Assembly: GCA_963678675.1 (NCBI GenBank)
Contig: OY783195.1
Location: forward strand, 4,164,001 to 4,228,000
Source of the DNA: Xiphydria camelus
Taxonomy: Eukaryota; Arthropoda; Insecta; Hymenoptera; Xiphydriidae
Direction of reading: 5' to 3'
DNA length: 64,000 nucleotides
Part shown: positions 13,261-24,387 of the stretch, piece by piece
How the letters are laid out: each line of letters begins with the position of its first letter
Numbering within the stretch: the stretch's first letter is position 1
The notes under the pieces: generated by a model
Databases searched by the model: none
What the model saw: the letters and a program-made list of their open reading frames with translations, nothing else
Told to the model about the DNA's origin: nothing
Translations under genes and position numbers: made by a program

Positions 13261-13464
13261 CACTGAGACAAAAATGTACTTGATCGAAATAAACGTGCCT
13301 TTGGATAGTCCCAAGAGCATATTTATTCGATTTAAATGAATATCGGTTGGACGCGAATATTAGATTATTGAATTAATTAGATGTTGTTTGAATCAAATCG
13401 ATATTCATTTAAATCGAGTAAATACGCTCTTGGGACTATCCAAAGGCACGTTTTTGTCTCAGTG
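13261..13464. mobile_element. family A palindromic MITE, complete, TA-flanked
   Basis: Starts CACTGAGACAAAAATG after TA (13259-13260) and ends TTTTTGTCTCAGTG before TA (13465-13466). The arms share GTGCCTTTGGATAGTCCCAA and TTTAAATGAATATCG. This 204-bp copy is the best-preserved family A element here. Confidence 0.85.
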
Positions 13465-14310
13465 TACATACCTATACGTTCCGTCGCTTCCCTCGGGAAA
13501 AGCGGGACGTGTAATACACGCGTCGTCGAATTTCGACTGAGGTGAATGCACTCTTCGTCTGAGAATGCATTGCGCGCGAGCACGAGGGCAGAAGTTCGAC
13601 TTTTCCGCAGTTGTTAATTCACTAAGGTCCGAGGGGGGCGTGGCAAAATGAAAATACGATATCAAAAGTTCTGGGAAACACCGTGGAGGGGAGTCCGGGA
13701 TTATTTTTACAGAGACCGCGCGTCATTTTTCCCTCATTTCAGCGCGAACAGCGGGGAGAAACCGCCAGAAGCGAAGCGAGCGTTATCTCGAAAAGCATCG
13801 ACTAGCGCGAACGGCGCTGTATTATCGCGGTATCGTGATGCCGGCAAAGCTCGCAATGGCATCCGCGGTTGTGACGGTAGACGCGGAAGTGCACGATAAC
13901 GGAGCATCGTCGCGCGCGTGTGAGTGCGCGCGACAGAGATCGGGTGTACGATGAGACCGGCGAGCCTTTGTCTCGATCGCGTAATAACAATTTGCGCGCG
14001 ATCGAAGCCCGGCGCGGCGACGGAGAGGACGCTACGACCCTTTACCCTCTAATTCTGATTAATGGCGCGATATTAGCCGGCCGCGCTAATACCGTCGAAT
14101 CCACCGACGCCCGCGCGTAAACACGCGTCGCGACGGGGGCGTTTCCCGTGCCGGGGACGTGAAAATCGTCGTTGTACGCTCGGTGATCGATCTGGTGTCG
14201 AAGTTATACATAATGTTCCTTCACTTGACCAGTTTTTAGAGACCTACTCTTTTTTATTCCCCGATAATACAGTGGCCTCTTCCCCAAAAGTATTACATCG
14301 TCTTGTCTCA
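13465..14310. other. no gene recognised
   Basis: CpG-rich DNA without recognisable coding sequence. Poly-Arg-type frames only. Confidence 0.45.
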
Positions 14311-14694
14311 GGCGGAAATGTTTTGCGATATATGGTTTGTATATAAGTAGTAGGTATACATATGGATTTGGTCTTATATGGATTATATATGATTTCTGTA
14401 TCAACCATGTATGAACTATACTTTTTAAATAAATTGAATCGATTCGATTATTGAAAAAATTATATAACTCGACAATTTAAAATATCCTTTAAAAAATATA
14501 CCTAGATCTACGGTCTGATGCATATAAAATCATACTTATATCATTAGAAAGATATAAGATCTTTTAAATTTGTGAATAATAATATTTTCATATTCATTGA
14601 ATCGATTCAATTAATATGATACAGTCCATAAGATCTTTTTAAATTATTACATGGGATATTTTTATATTAAGCGGACCATATAAATCCATATTTT

Positions 14695-14813
14695 TTAAAT
14701 CGTGTTGAAAACGAGCATTACGATCATTCGTATTACTTCATTCCTCTCCAATAAAGTAATACGAATAATCGAAAAGTTTATTTTCACTACGAATTAAGAA
14801 ATATATATCTATG

Positions 14814-14850
<37 letters not shown>

Positions 14851-14890
14851 CTATCTCTCTCTGATTCGCTTCGGTCTGCCCTAATCCATA
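14695..14890. repeat. family P-like palindromic segment with CT microsatellite
   Basis: ATTCGTATTACTTCATTC faces AAGTAATACGAATAATCG, and the segment GATTCGCTTCGGTCTGCCCTA matches GATTCGCCTCGGTCTACCCTA of the palindrome at 30.9-31.1 kb. A CT run occupies 14817-14847. Confidence 0.45.
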
Positions 14891-14901
14891 CAGAGTCCAT
14901 A

Positions 14902-15157
14902 CGTCGGCTAAATGTGTTAACTTGGTAACTCCATATTTTACGATTTTAAGATGCTTTGATAATCGGCAACTCCATGGCTAGACTAGACTAAATAATTTAC
15001 ATACATTTTATTTAAATGAAGGTTAGACAAATACTGATAACCATTGTGTTAAAATCCGTTGTCATATAAGAACTTTTGTATTGATCAAGACAGTTTTTTT
15101 CTCGCTCCTGAAAATCTGACTTCATGTGAGTTAGCAGGTTAACATATTTAGCCGACG
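14902..15157. mobile_element. 256-bp inverted-repeat element nested in family Q
   Basis: Left end CGTCGGCTAAATGTGTTAAC; the right end is the inverse CGTCGGCTAAATATGTTAAC, followed on both arms by related TTGGTAACTC/CTGCTAACTC. No coding capacity. Confidence 0.6.
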
Positions 15158-15207
15158 ACATAGGTACGGTTTATACAGAAATCGTATATAATCCATGTAC
15201 CACGCGA

Positions 15208-15400
15208 GGCTAAACTTACTCGCCAGGAAAAAGACTCAAATCACTATTATATCTCATTATATTATTAGATAACTTTTGCTTATGTCGACATAAGATTTTA
15301 TTGTAGATAAAGAAGAACGTATTATACAGGTATGAGCAAAAGCTCATAAGTAATGAGACAATAGTGACTTGAGTTTCTTTCCCGGCGAGTAACTTTAGCC
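15208..15400. mobile_element. family N inverted-repeat element, complete, nested in family Q
   Basis: Left end GGCTAAACTTACTCGCCAGG; right end the inverse GGCTAAAGTTACTCGCCGGG. Both arms continue with GAAA, then ACTCAA(A/G)TCACTATT and a TCATTA block. 193 bp. Confidence 0.65.
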
Positions 15401-15471
15401 GCATACCTATGGTACGACCAAATGCATATACGGATTACTGCACAATCCGTATACCTACAATTTTTCCGCCT

Positions 15472-16891
15472 GGAATAACTCCTATCGCAATTTTACCGTA
15501 TCAATCCAACGCGAAAAGATCTCATTCACCCCACGCAACATCCGACGAGTACCCGCGCGCCCGCGGAGAGCCCCGACACAGGTGCATCGCGCGCCAATGC
15601 CACCGCGACTCGTCGGCGTTCGAAGACACGACTCGAGAACGGTGTCGGGCCGTAACGAACAAATAAATCGGCGCCGTGTGTCTCCTCCTCGGAGGAACAC
15701 CGCGCGTCGTAGGGGTGGGGCGCGCGACGCCGTAGTCGCGTTGCAGGTTCGACCGGTTGGAATATCGGTTCGCACCTTGCGCGCATTGGACATGTACGCG
15801 CGCGCTGAATCGAGTGAGCACGTAGCCGGGTACTCGCGCGCCCCGAGGTTCGAATGAGGGGGAGGAGCCTCGCGCATTGCCAACGCAATTACCCCCATCC
15901 TTATTCCGCCGCTACCGTCGCGGACGCCCTGGCTGATCTCGCGATGTTGTGTGCGCGCGCGCGCGTACGTTACGCGGCGGCGTGTGCGTCCGCCGGCCGC
16001 CATCTTTGTCGCGTGCATACTCATTTGTTTCTCCGATTTTTTTTTTCTCGCCCCTCTTCTCCGCGGCGCAGGTATCTCGTTATTTCGTCGCGAGTCGCAG
16101 GGCGGCCGGAGACGCGTGTCGCGGCGCCTACGCCCACCCCGTATGCCACCCCCGTGGGTTAAGGGGGGGGGGGGAGGAAACGGGGGTGATGCGCGCGTGG
16201 GTGTCTCGAGCGATGGAATTGGAGCAAGGAATTGGAAGAGTCGAGCTGTGTGTGCATTGATGTGGGTGGGATGACGAATTTGAGGCTGGCTGCTGGAAGA
16301 GGATTTGAGGTTAGAGGCGGAGGAAATCATTTGAATGACTCGCAATAGGAGGAGAAATGATATTTGGTAGGCAGGTGGATGAGTTAATATTTCGAGGAAC
16401 GGGGAAACTATTTTTTTTTGGAGCAGACGAAGTGTTCTGCACGCTGCAGATCGGTTCGATGATCGTTTTTCTCTCGACAACAGGAGCGATCCTTTTGCGG
16501 CTGCAGGCTTTGGGGCCTTGCCTCTCTGGCTGCCATTTTGCCGATCGATCGACCGGAGAACATATCCGCGGGTGTTATCACTCGCTAGCGATCGAACGAA
16601 ACGGTACAGCTTCTCGAAAATAACGAAATTCTCTATCCCGGATAACCTGCCGTGCGCGCCTGTCGCGCGCGATGCACCCCTTCTCGAAGCGGCTCGCCGA
16701 TCTTCCCTCCGCTTACTCGGCGGCCATCGCGCTCCTCGCCGAAGATCGGGCGTCGTGATAGGCAGGTCGAAAAAATTGCGCGCGGCGGTGAATTTTCCTC
16801 GAATCGCCCGCCTAACGGCAGCCAATTTGGCGTAGGGCCGCGCGTTCGCGTGTGGGGATAATTTCGAGCGAGTCCGAGGTAGAGAGGAGAG

Positions 16892-16927
<36 letters not shown>

Positions 16928-17244
16928 CAATTTCTGAGTAATTGGTCATCCGGGGACTCGACGGAGTAGCCGATCCGAGGTGAATTCCACGACTATAGCG
17001 TGATGATACATCCTCGCTACCGCCATCCGCCGTGAGAGAATAATATCCAGCAGCAGAGCAGCAGCAGCAGCCGCGGAGCGATCCTTTAATATGCCGGGAG
17101 TAGATGTTTTATTCATCGGGAATTTCGTTTCAGCGAGATCGGGACAGCTATTCGTCTCGCTCCTGGCGAGAATCGTTCGTCGCTCTCCTTTCCTTCAGTT
17201 CGATGTTCCCTTGCGACGCCATTGATGCTCCACGGTCGTCTTAT
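15472..17244. other. CpG-rich block without a recognised gene
   Basis: A 482-codon frame is open on the - strand (15482-16930) but its translation is arginine- and serine-rich with low-complexity runs and no domain I know. A G run lies near 16159-16171 and a GA run at 16897-16922. CAG repeats occur near 17050-17070. Confidence 0.45.
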
Positions 17245-18060
17245 CTTCGAGACGGAGCTTCCACTGATGAAGTGTGAAAGGAAATATAATTTCGTCCACG
17301 TCGGTATTCATTTTTTGTCCCTTCCAAATTGGAGCATTTTCATCTCGCGCGACTGATTCTTAGGTCCTGCATCCGCGAAACAATTTCTCGCGCATAAAAA
17401 TGCACTTTACGAATATTCAGAGATAGGTAGAGCTGTGATACCAGCATTTTCTCGAGTTTGCACAGCGGTACACTTCAAGAGCAATCGATAAATTATCAAT
17501 GTTCCCGTCCAGTGGTAAATCGTTGGCATCTGAAGTCTGTCGAATCGGTACCGGATGCTATAAAAATTACAATTCGCACACATCCATCCCTTCTTCTCTT
17601 CGAGACGAAGCTTCCGTCGATGAAGTGTGAAAGGGTTGTGCAGGAGAAAATATAGTTTTGCCAAAGTCGTTTACATCCTTCGACTCTTGGAGCATTCGTC
17701 TGGCGCGACTGATTTTTAGGTGTCGCATCCGCGAAACCCTTTCCTCCGCATTAAATTCCGCTTTATGAATATTTTAGAGATAGGTAGAGCTACGCTGATC
17801 AGCATTTTTTCAAGTTTGCACAGCGATACTTCGAGAGCTATCAATAAATTATCACTGCTCGCGTCTAATGGTATATCTTCGACATCACGTACCTATGTGA
17901 AGCTAGCACCCTCACTAAAGCGAAATGAATTTGAAAACACACACCCCAGAATGATGTGCTATTCATCACAAGTCATAGAATCGATACTGGACGCTACACA
18001 AATTACAATTCGCGTGCATTCATCTTTTGAAGAAACACATTCCGATGATAGAAGCACGTT
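17245..18060. repeat. imperfect tandem duplication, ~353-bp unit
   Basis: Unit starts CTTCGAGACGGAGCTTCC at 17245 and CTTCGAGACGAAGCTTCC at 17598. Both are followed by GATGAAGTGTGAAAGG, a GCGCGACTGATT block, GCATCCGCGAAAC and AGAGATAGGTAGAGCT. A degenerate third start (CTTTTGAAGAAACACATTCC) lies at 18024, so the second unit is about 75 bp longer. No coding function is apparent. Confidence 0.7.
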
Positions 18061-21000
18061 TTTGCGACGATCGGTTGACGCTGCAGCGCGACGACTCTAT
18101 AGGCCTTTGAGAACTGGGTCGGCGTGACATCCGTGACTCGTCGATAATTGGCAGGTTAACAGTAATTATTACAGCCCGCGCACGTATGTAGGTACGCGAA
18201 GGAGAAGCTCGCGCTGAAGTTTTCCCAGGGAACGGGTCGGAGGTCACCCCGCGGCCCCAGCTCTGCCGGTTGCGTCACTCGCGGGGAAAATTCTACGCGG
18301 ATTGTCGCTTGCGCGATTATCCGCGCTAATCGTCCGTCTGGCATCACGCGTCGCACTCCGGTAATTGTCGGAAACCGCTGAATTGGTAGCACGGTGGAAT
18401 CTCGCAGCGACGAAGGTTGCGCTGGACAATCCTAGCGGAAAAAAGAGGCTGCGAGAAAATGGTACAGATCGTGACTATTTATCAGTGGATGCAGCAAGAA
18501 ATAGACTGCCTTAACGGCTACCGCTTCATCAGCGTCCGATAGTAGTTGCTTTCGCGTCAAACGATTTCGGATCCAAGGTCAGCCGTGGCTGGAGGCTTTG
18601 GTACCATCGTCGATGTCGGCGTTGGACTTTATTGGGCCCCGCCGAAAGCGAAATCGTTCGTATGAAGGGTGTTATAAATGCGAGGTTTTTATATCGTCAA
18701 ATTGGGCCGTTAAAGAATTATTTCGATCGTCATGGGGCGAGTTCCAGGACGCGGTTTTCTGACCGTGATTTGACTTGACTCGTTTAGGGACGGGCTGACC
18801 ACCCCGCTGCTCAGAATGATCTCCGCTTTCATCGTTCTTTCGCGCGATTTTTACCTTTGAAATCTCTTCTTTTATGTGCGGACTTTTGAGGTTTAATTTC
18901 ATCCGAAAAGATCTTCAACTATCCTTCCAACTTTTGTGATCGCCTTCTAAATAAATGCTCCTTCTTCTTCCTCCTCCTCTTCTTCTGTCTCTGTTAAATT
19001 TTCCACCAATTCGCTGTATCCAGAGTCCCCCGGTGTCTCTCTTCACCGTCCGGATAATTGCTCCTATCATTGCCCCTTCGACCCACAAAAAAAACCGACT
19101 TCCGTCTTTACTCCCCGCAGATCGCCCGAGGCGTCGCCATCCACGCGGTTCGATCTTTAGATCGGCTTCTTTGTTTCGACCGCGTCCCATTCGATATCCA
19201 CCGCACCGCGCGCGCCAATCATAGGATTATCCCTTGGGAGGGACAATCGAAGCCCGGGACCACCACGTGAACGGCGAGCCCAGGACTCGATCGCTCCTCG
19301 GGATCCAGCTGTCAATCATTCGCGGGCTAGACTACCAATTTCTCCCTCTCATAATTTCTGATAATTTGTCCGGGGCCGAGGAGGCCCGAGACGCTGGCTT
19401 TCGAAATTATTATAAGAAGGTAATTGCGCCGATCACGTATCCGCGGCTTCTATTTATCCGTGCGTTCATTATAATAACAATGCAATGCGCGATGCGGCCC
19501 GTAGAAGCCGGGATAATCACCGGTTTGCTCTCTCCTCGGCGTAGAAGATATTTTTGCAGCCCCTCGATGTATTTCAGCTCAATTAGACGCGGATGTAATG
19601 CGCCTACCTACCCCAGCGCGGGAGAGAAATTTCCGATCGATGTGAGGTGAAAAGTCCGTCGATCGCGTCGAAAGATCTCGGGGTGTCGCATTTCTTCCAG
19701 CCAAATAAAGGTTTACGCCCGTGTGGAATTTCGAATCGCGATAAAGAAATAACGATGACGGATCGACTCGCGTGTCACCATTCTGCAGTTAGAAATTGCA
19801 GGACGGATACGATGCAGTGGGCACGTTAATGTGGGTATACGAAGTTTGTAGACTTTCGAAGTATCGATTAGTCGCCACTGCGAGGATGTTGAATGATTCC
19901 GCATATTGCATCGATTCTTCCGGCTTCTGGTGGTGGGATAAATTTGTTATAATACTTTATACGGGAGATTGTATTTTAATCGATGGCAAACTACCGACAT
20001 CTTTTCGTTCCTTTTCAATTTCCTCAATATACAGTGTAATTCATTGTATATTTCAGAGTATCTAAATATGTTTTTAGTTGGATTACGTAGGCGCGGCATA
20101 CAAAGTCTCCAGTTGCGCCTAACGGAAGGCAACCGCGGGAACCATAGGATAGGATAGGGTAGGATAGGATGGTCGATTGATTGATCTCAGAGTTAACCAT
20201 TCGTGCCATCCAGTCTATGTAATAAAAACACTTTGCAGAATCAACGAGGAATGCATTTGCTATGCATTTTAATGCATTTATCGGTGTAGAGTTATAGTAA
20301 GAGGCGTCTATTTCCTACCTTCTTAAATTGCAATAAAACGGTAGCGTATGAATTTCATTTCAACGTCGCGCGTTGTGAAAATCGACGGGAAATCGTCGTG
20401 TGATGGAAGAAACTTCCCTATCAAATAATTTCAAAGTTAAAACGCGCGATTCAATTTCGCTCGCAGAACTTCTCAATTTTTCCGCTAGTGTCGCCTCTCG
20501 CGCGAACACATGTTCACAGTGGCGTGTACCTGCTGTCAAATGTTGCGGAGTGTTAGGACGTCTTGTATTGAAATTGAATTATTATCCGCGAGTACAGTCG
20601 AAGAGCCGTAACATTATTACAAATCGTACGAGGAAGGCGTTCGTCGTCCATACGAATAGACTCACTGCCGTAGAGCATCGCTGAAAAGTGAGTTTAATAT
20701 TTACTCGTGTCCGCGCAGGATTGCGTCATTTCGGACAATCCCGGCTTCTCGATTAGCCCGATAAATTACTCTGGACGATCGATCCGCTACGAATTCCACC
20801 GTTCGAATCGAGATTTGGTGATTTCTATAGATAAGCGCGTCGTGGAGTGACGTAACGTCAATTCGGCTACAATTTTACGCATACCGGTGCAATTTTCAAG
20901 GCATTCCACATGCTGTCTTTAAATTTCTATCTGAGCTGTTACAGTAGTATTCAAACACTTTTCAGTTATAGCGAATGATCCAAAGTAGGTAGCAAATCAT

Positions 21001-21156
21001 ACTTTCTGTATAAAAGCTTAAAATATTAATATGATCTCTCATGGGACAATTACGAAATCTTATTAGTTTCTACAAGGATGTATATGATTCATAAATGCAT
21101 TTAAATATTTATGGTATTTACACGGGGTAGGATAATTCTCTTTCTAAGACCGTATA
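18061..21156. other. no gene recognised
   Basis: No conserved exon. Two consecutive - strand frames (18915-19190 and 18672-18902), separated by one stop, give Lys/Arg-rich peptides of unknown family and lie in a CTTCTTCCTCC-rich tract. A degenerate TAGGA pentamer run occupies about 20146-20172. Confidence 0.45.
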
Positions 21157-21311
21157 TCAAGTGTACAACTTTGCTTCCGCCGTTTTTCCGAAATTCGAGG
21201 CTTTATTGTACAAAACTGGCTATACATTTATGATTCAAAGTATTCTCCATCGCTGGCCATTACTTTCTCCCATGTTTTGTGGCAGTGTACGAATCCCGCG
21301 AATACACCTAA
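21157..21311 (-). pseudogene. internally deleted mariner, 3' end on - strand
   Basis: The - strand encodes WEKVMASDGEYFES followed by a stop (21228-21272), the typical C-terminus of mariner transposases (cut-and-paste DNA transposition). It then runs out through the terminal repeat GGAAGCAAAGTTGTACAC. A single-base shift separates this from an upstream GIRTLPQ. Only a few bases of the opposite terminal repeat (ACACCTAA) remain. TA flanks both ends (21155-21156, 21312-21313). It is a dead remnant of about 155 bp. Confidence 0.75.
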
Positions 21312-21316
21312 TACTA

Positions 21317-21538
21317 TTAGGTGTACAGCTTTGCTTCCGCCGTTTTCGATTCGTTGATCGCTTCAAAACATGACCAGTTTTTTCAACGCGGGATTCGTAC
21401 GCTGCCCGAAGGATGGGAGAATATAGTGGCCAGCGATGGGCCTCTTTGAATCATAAATGTATAACCAGTTTTTTTACAATAAAACCTCGAATTTTGGAAA
21501 AACGGCGGGAGCAAAGCTGTACACCTAATATTAGTAAT
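21317..21538 (+). pseudogene. internally deleted mariner, + strand
   Basis: Starts at terminal repeat TTAGGTGTACAGCTTTGCTT and ends at its inverse ...ACACCTAA, with TA at 21315-21316 and 21539-21540. Codons 21390-21440 read GIRTLPEGWENIVASDG, the mariner transposase tail, then shift out of frame before the expected terminal ES-stop. Nearly the whole transposase, including the DDD catalytic region, is deleted. It lies three bases from the previous copy in opposite orientation. Confidence 0.8.
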
Positions 21539-21579
21539 TTTATCCGTATTTGGCAATTTTCCATCCCCCACATAAAGGG

Positions 21580-21635
21580 TCCCTTCACACGAGGCCACTT
21601 AGCAGCGCTATTGAGTGGCTCCGTGTGAAGGGGCT
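21580..21635. repeat. short inverted repeat
   Basis: CCCTTCACACGAGGCCACT faces AGTGGCTCCGTGTGAAGGGG around a core containing AGCAGCGCTATTG. It may be a small hairpin or a MITE remnant. Confidence 0.5.
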
Positions 21636-21639
21636 TATA

Positions 21640-22506
21640 TGGTTGCGTTTTCACTTTTGTATCGAGCCTACATGTGTGTGACATTCAAAGAAAGCAAGTT
21701 ACTTTAATCGAGAGTAAAGATCCGTATTCTAATATATATATGCTTCTTTCAACAAATCACAAATATCGAAATCCCCAATCGTTTAACGCCGTCAGGGATC
21801 TTCGAAGATGCCCTCGAAGATTGGACGGTTTTTTGGATGGATATAAAACATAGGGCGAAGCAGATGACTTCAAAGAAGAGGCCGCCGTAAGACCCACCGG
21901 TCTCCTAGAGTAGGTCTATTTTGCAATTAATCGACGGACTGTTTTTTATAATTTGTAACAGACGCGATTAATAGCTAAATTAAAACATCTGGTTGGTCGA
22001 TTATTGCGGGATAGACTTATGTGGAGGGATCTCCGGGGGCAGAGCAAGAAGATATTCAGTAAGCAGCCATCGCCTCGACGGAGGGATGAACGCAGAGGTG
22101 TTTGTATGTTTTTCGATCCCTCAAGGCCCCATCATGCCGCAGAACGATTGGTTCGAACCGGCACGGTGTCTGGTTGTATTTTTCCCTTTTCGACAATGTG
22201 CACGGTGATGACGAGTCGATGCTTTCACCGCTTCGACTCGTGATTCTCTTTTCATGTTAATTTTCAGGTTTAGACTCTCATCATTCTCTTTGCATTGCGG
22301 TAAATTCCTTCTGGATCTCGCGTTATTAGTCTTGAAGTCGGATGACCCTCCGACTCTTCGCTGGTCAATATCTTTTACCCGTTACATTCTTAGAGTAGCT
22401 TATTCAGTTGTTTTATCCAGGAGTGATGAGAGATTTCGCGACAGTTCGTCTCCGCATCGAAGCAAATATTTTATGCGAATTCTTGAAATTTTAACGGTCT
22501 TCCCTT
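21640..22506. other. no gene recognised
   Basis: Short frames at 21993-22243 have no similarity I recognise. The GGTTCGAACC near 22150 lacks a partner A-box, so I do not call a tRNA. Confidence 0.45.
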
Positions 22507-22725
22507 CTATGCGGAGAACGCCTCAGGTTTTTTCAAGTTAATCGAGTCTTTGGTTTCTTTCAAATTAATCGAGCCCTTAGTCTTTTTCAAATCAGCCGAG
22601 TTCTGAGGTATTTTCAAGTCAATCGAATCCTTGATCTTTTTCATGTCAATCGTGTTCTTGGTCATTTTTAAGTCAGTCGAGTCCTTAGTCCGCTTAGATG
22701 AATAATATCTATTAACCATAGGCAT
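22507..22725 (-). CDS. possible 72-aa repeat protein, six 9-residue repeats
   Basis: A true ATG at 22725 opens 72 codons to a TAG. After MPMVNRYYSSKR come six 9-residue units: TKDSTDLKM, TKNTIDMKK, IKDSIDLKI, PQNSADLKK, TKGSINLKE and TKDSINLKK (consensus TKDSIDLKK). The 27-bp DNA repeat has drifted at many bases while the frame, DLK/NLK core and lysine pattern persist. No signal peptide, membrane segment or known domain is visible. It could be a small gene, an exon of a larger one, or a minisatellite whose period happens to be a multiple of three. No promoter or splice support was found. Confidence 0.25.
   Translation of the reverse strand: MPMVNRYYSSKRTKDSTDLKMTKNTIDMKKIKDSIDLKIPQNSADLKKTKGSINLKETKDSINLKKPEAFSA
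22530..22692. repeat. 27-bp minisatellite, about six units
   Basis: Units on the + strand follow TCAAGTCAATCGAGTCCTTG plus GTCTTTT, at a constant 27-base spacing. Divergence between units is substantial, so the array is old. Confidence 0.8.
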
Positions 22726-23081
22726 GTATCATTCTTTCAGCTTCGCACGGTAAGTGCATATTACTTAGGTGTGTTTTAGAGTGTGTGAGATGAAGCTCCG
22801 GTGACGGATGCGTCCCGGGACGTTATCCCTAGTGTAGGCCCTTGCACCGGGGCGGAGTGAATCAACATCGTGGGGTGAATGCATCGGGGAATGTATGGTT
22901 GCAGTTTTTAGATACATTTAGGGAGGTAGGCTAGCCTTTCTGAGCGAATGTGCGTGTGTAGTTTTAAGTAGGCAGGGCGGGTGCGGGAAAGCCTTCGCGG
23001 AATTATGCGAAAGTCCTCTCGAATCTGGTATCCGTACACTAGCGCCCGCGGTTCTAGACCCGGACGCACGCGAAAATGAAG

Positions 23082-23115
23082 TATTTAAGGCATCGGAGTG
23101 CGCGAAAAGTGCAGC
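23082..23115 (+). promoter_or_regulatory. TATA-like box with initiator-like site
   Basis: TATTTAAG at about 23082 is followed near 23110 by GCAGTG, close to the insect initiator TCAGT, at a spacing near 29 bases. This is compatible with a core promoter, but such pairs also arise by chance. Confidence 0.2.
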
Positions 23116-23535
23116 AGTGAATACGCGAGGGCTCGAAGATTCTAATTAAATGTGCACAGACGTTTACGGACTCCGATTCTGTGAATCGTAGGTCGTCGTT
23201 TGGGCTAGCCACTTATTTAGCTCCCGAGAAAATCTCGATAAGTATCTATCCTTCGTTCTTGATGAACCTCTGTAGATTTATTTAAATCGAAGGTGGATCG
23301 AAGCGATTTAAATCGTCACACGGATGGATAGGAATTTCCACGTCATTTTAATCAATGTTTTCTCTAAGACCAAATCAGTGAATAGACATGGATTCTTAGT
23401 TTCGAGAATACCAATGATATTTTTATTGTGGTATACTTATAAATAATTAAGAATTACTGATTATTATTCACTGTCGGTCAGTAAATTTTCACTGCCTCAA
23501 TTTCAGGGAGTTCGGTGAATTGAATGTGACGTGGA

Positions 23536-23853
23536 ATGGCGATGCTGTTCATCCGGGTGGGATTTTCGTCGATAGGGAATTTTCGAGCCTGTGAATATAT
23601 TTTACTTGTCATCGGGAGTTTTGCTCGAAGAAGCGATTTGCTGAAGAGGATAATGAATTTGTTTCAAATGTATTTTTTTTTGTCGTCACCGTGCACATTG
23701 TCGTTTGTATCCTATTTTATGTCGATGTGTATTACCAAGAATCTCACGTTTAAATGTTCAAGTACTCTATGTCATAATATCGGATTTGAAGATTTTTGTA
23801 ACTTCTATGCCTTTCATTTGAATGATTTTTTCCATCTAATTAATTTGATTTGA
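23536..23853 (+). CDS. unassigned 105-codon ATG frame after an acceptor-like site
   Basis: A pyrimidine-rich CACTGCCTCAATTTCAG ends at 23506. The ATG at 23536 has G at -3 and +4 and opens 105 codons ending HLINLI-stop in AT-rich DNA. The peptide has several hydrophobic stretches (YILLVIGSF, MYFFLSSPCTLSFVSYFM) but no family I recognise. It could be the last exon of a small gene started near 23.1 kb, or chance. Confidence 0.15.
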   Translation: MAMLFIRVGFSSIGNFRACEYILLVIGSFARRSDLLKRIMNLFQMYFFLSSPCTLSFVSYFMSMCITKNLTFKCSSTLCHNIGFEDFCNFYAFHLNDFFHLINLI

Positions 23854-24387
23854 CTAAAGTATAAATAATGTATCTGTATGTGATATCCTTATCCGTGTCA
23901 AGAAATACGTAGCGCTTATTTATATCAGTGACTTTAGCTTTCATATTTAGTTAAACTTCAGCTTAATGTCGGAGGTACTTTCCATTTCGGAAATCTAGAA
24001 AAATCGGGCAATTTTCCTTTCAAATTTCACTAGTCATCTTGATAATATATACGTATAATCGTGATATAAATATATTATAAGCTCCTTTTTACTTTGCAAT
24101 TGAATGTGGTATTAAGAACATTTTCGAATGTCGATCATTGTACTCTGGCTACGTATTTCTTCATGAACTCGAAAAAGTCATTGATGAACGTTCCTCGATG
24201 ATGTTAGTTCATCGAGAAACGTCGTTCGTAGCTCGTTATTAGGCCACTTTCGATTCATCAATCTTGTTGCAATGTTTCAGAGAGTATCGATTACAAATTT
24301 ATTAGTAAATCGAGCACGGTGGATTTATATTAAATTGGGCGGAAGGATGACATTTGAAGTAATGTGTCAAAGGATCATGATGTGAAA

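Larger units (their letters stand above)
14311..15471. mobile_element. family Q element with nested insertions
   Basis: The left end CAGGCGGAAATGTTTTGCG and the inverted right end CCAGGCGGAAAAATTGTAGG belong to the same family as the 11.06-kb copy. GTATACATATGGATTTGGTC and its counterpart follow on each arm. Inside lie at least two complete inverted-repeat elements (14902-15157 and 15208-15400), plus a family P-like segment with a CT microsatellite. Confidence 0.55.

Noticed and set aside
18672..19190. Two adjacent Lys/Arg-rich - strand frames that might be a retroelement gag
   Set aside because: One in-frame stop between them, CTTCTTCC-rich origin, no zinc knuckle or other motif seen.
20146..20172. 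TAGGA pentamers suggesting an interstitial insect telomere repeat
   Set aside because: The insect telomere unit is TTAGG; these are TAGGA/TAGGG and only about five units, so a simple repeat.
22150..22160. GGTTCGAACC resembling a tRNA B-box
   Set aside because: No A-box at the right spacing and no cloverleaf stems could be paired. The GGTTCGATCC at about 3329 fails for the same reason.
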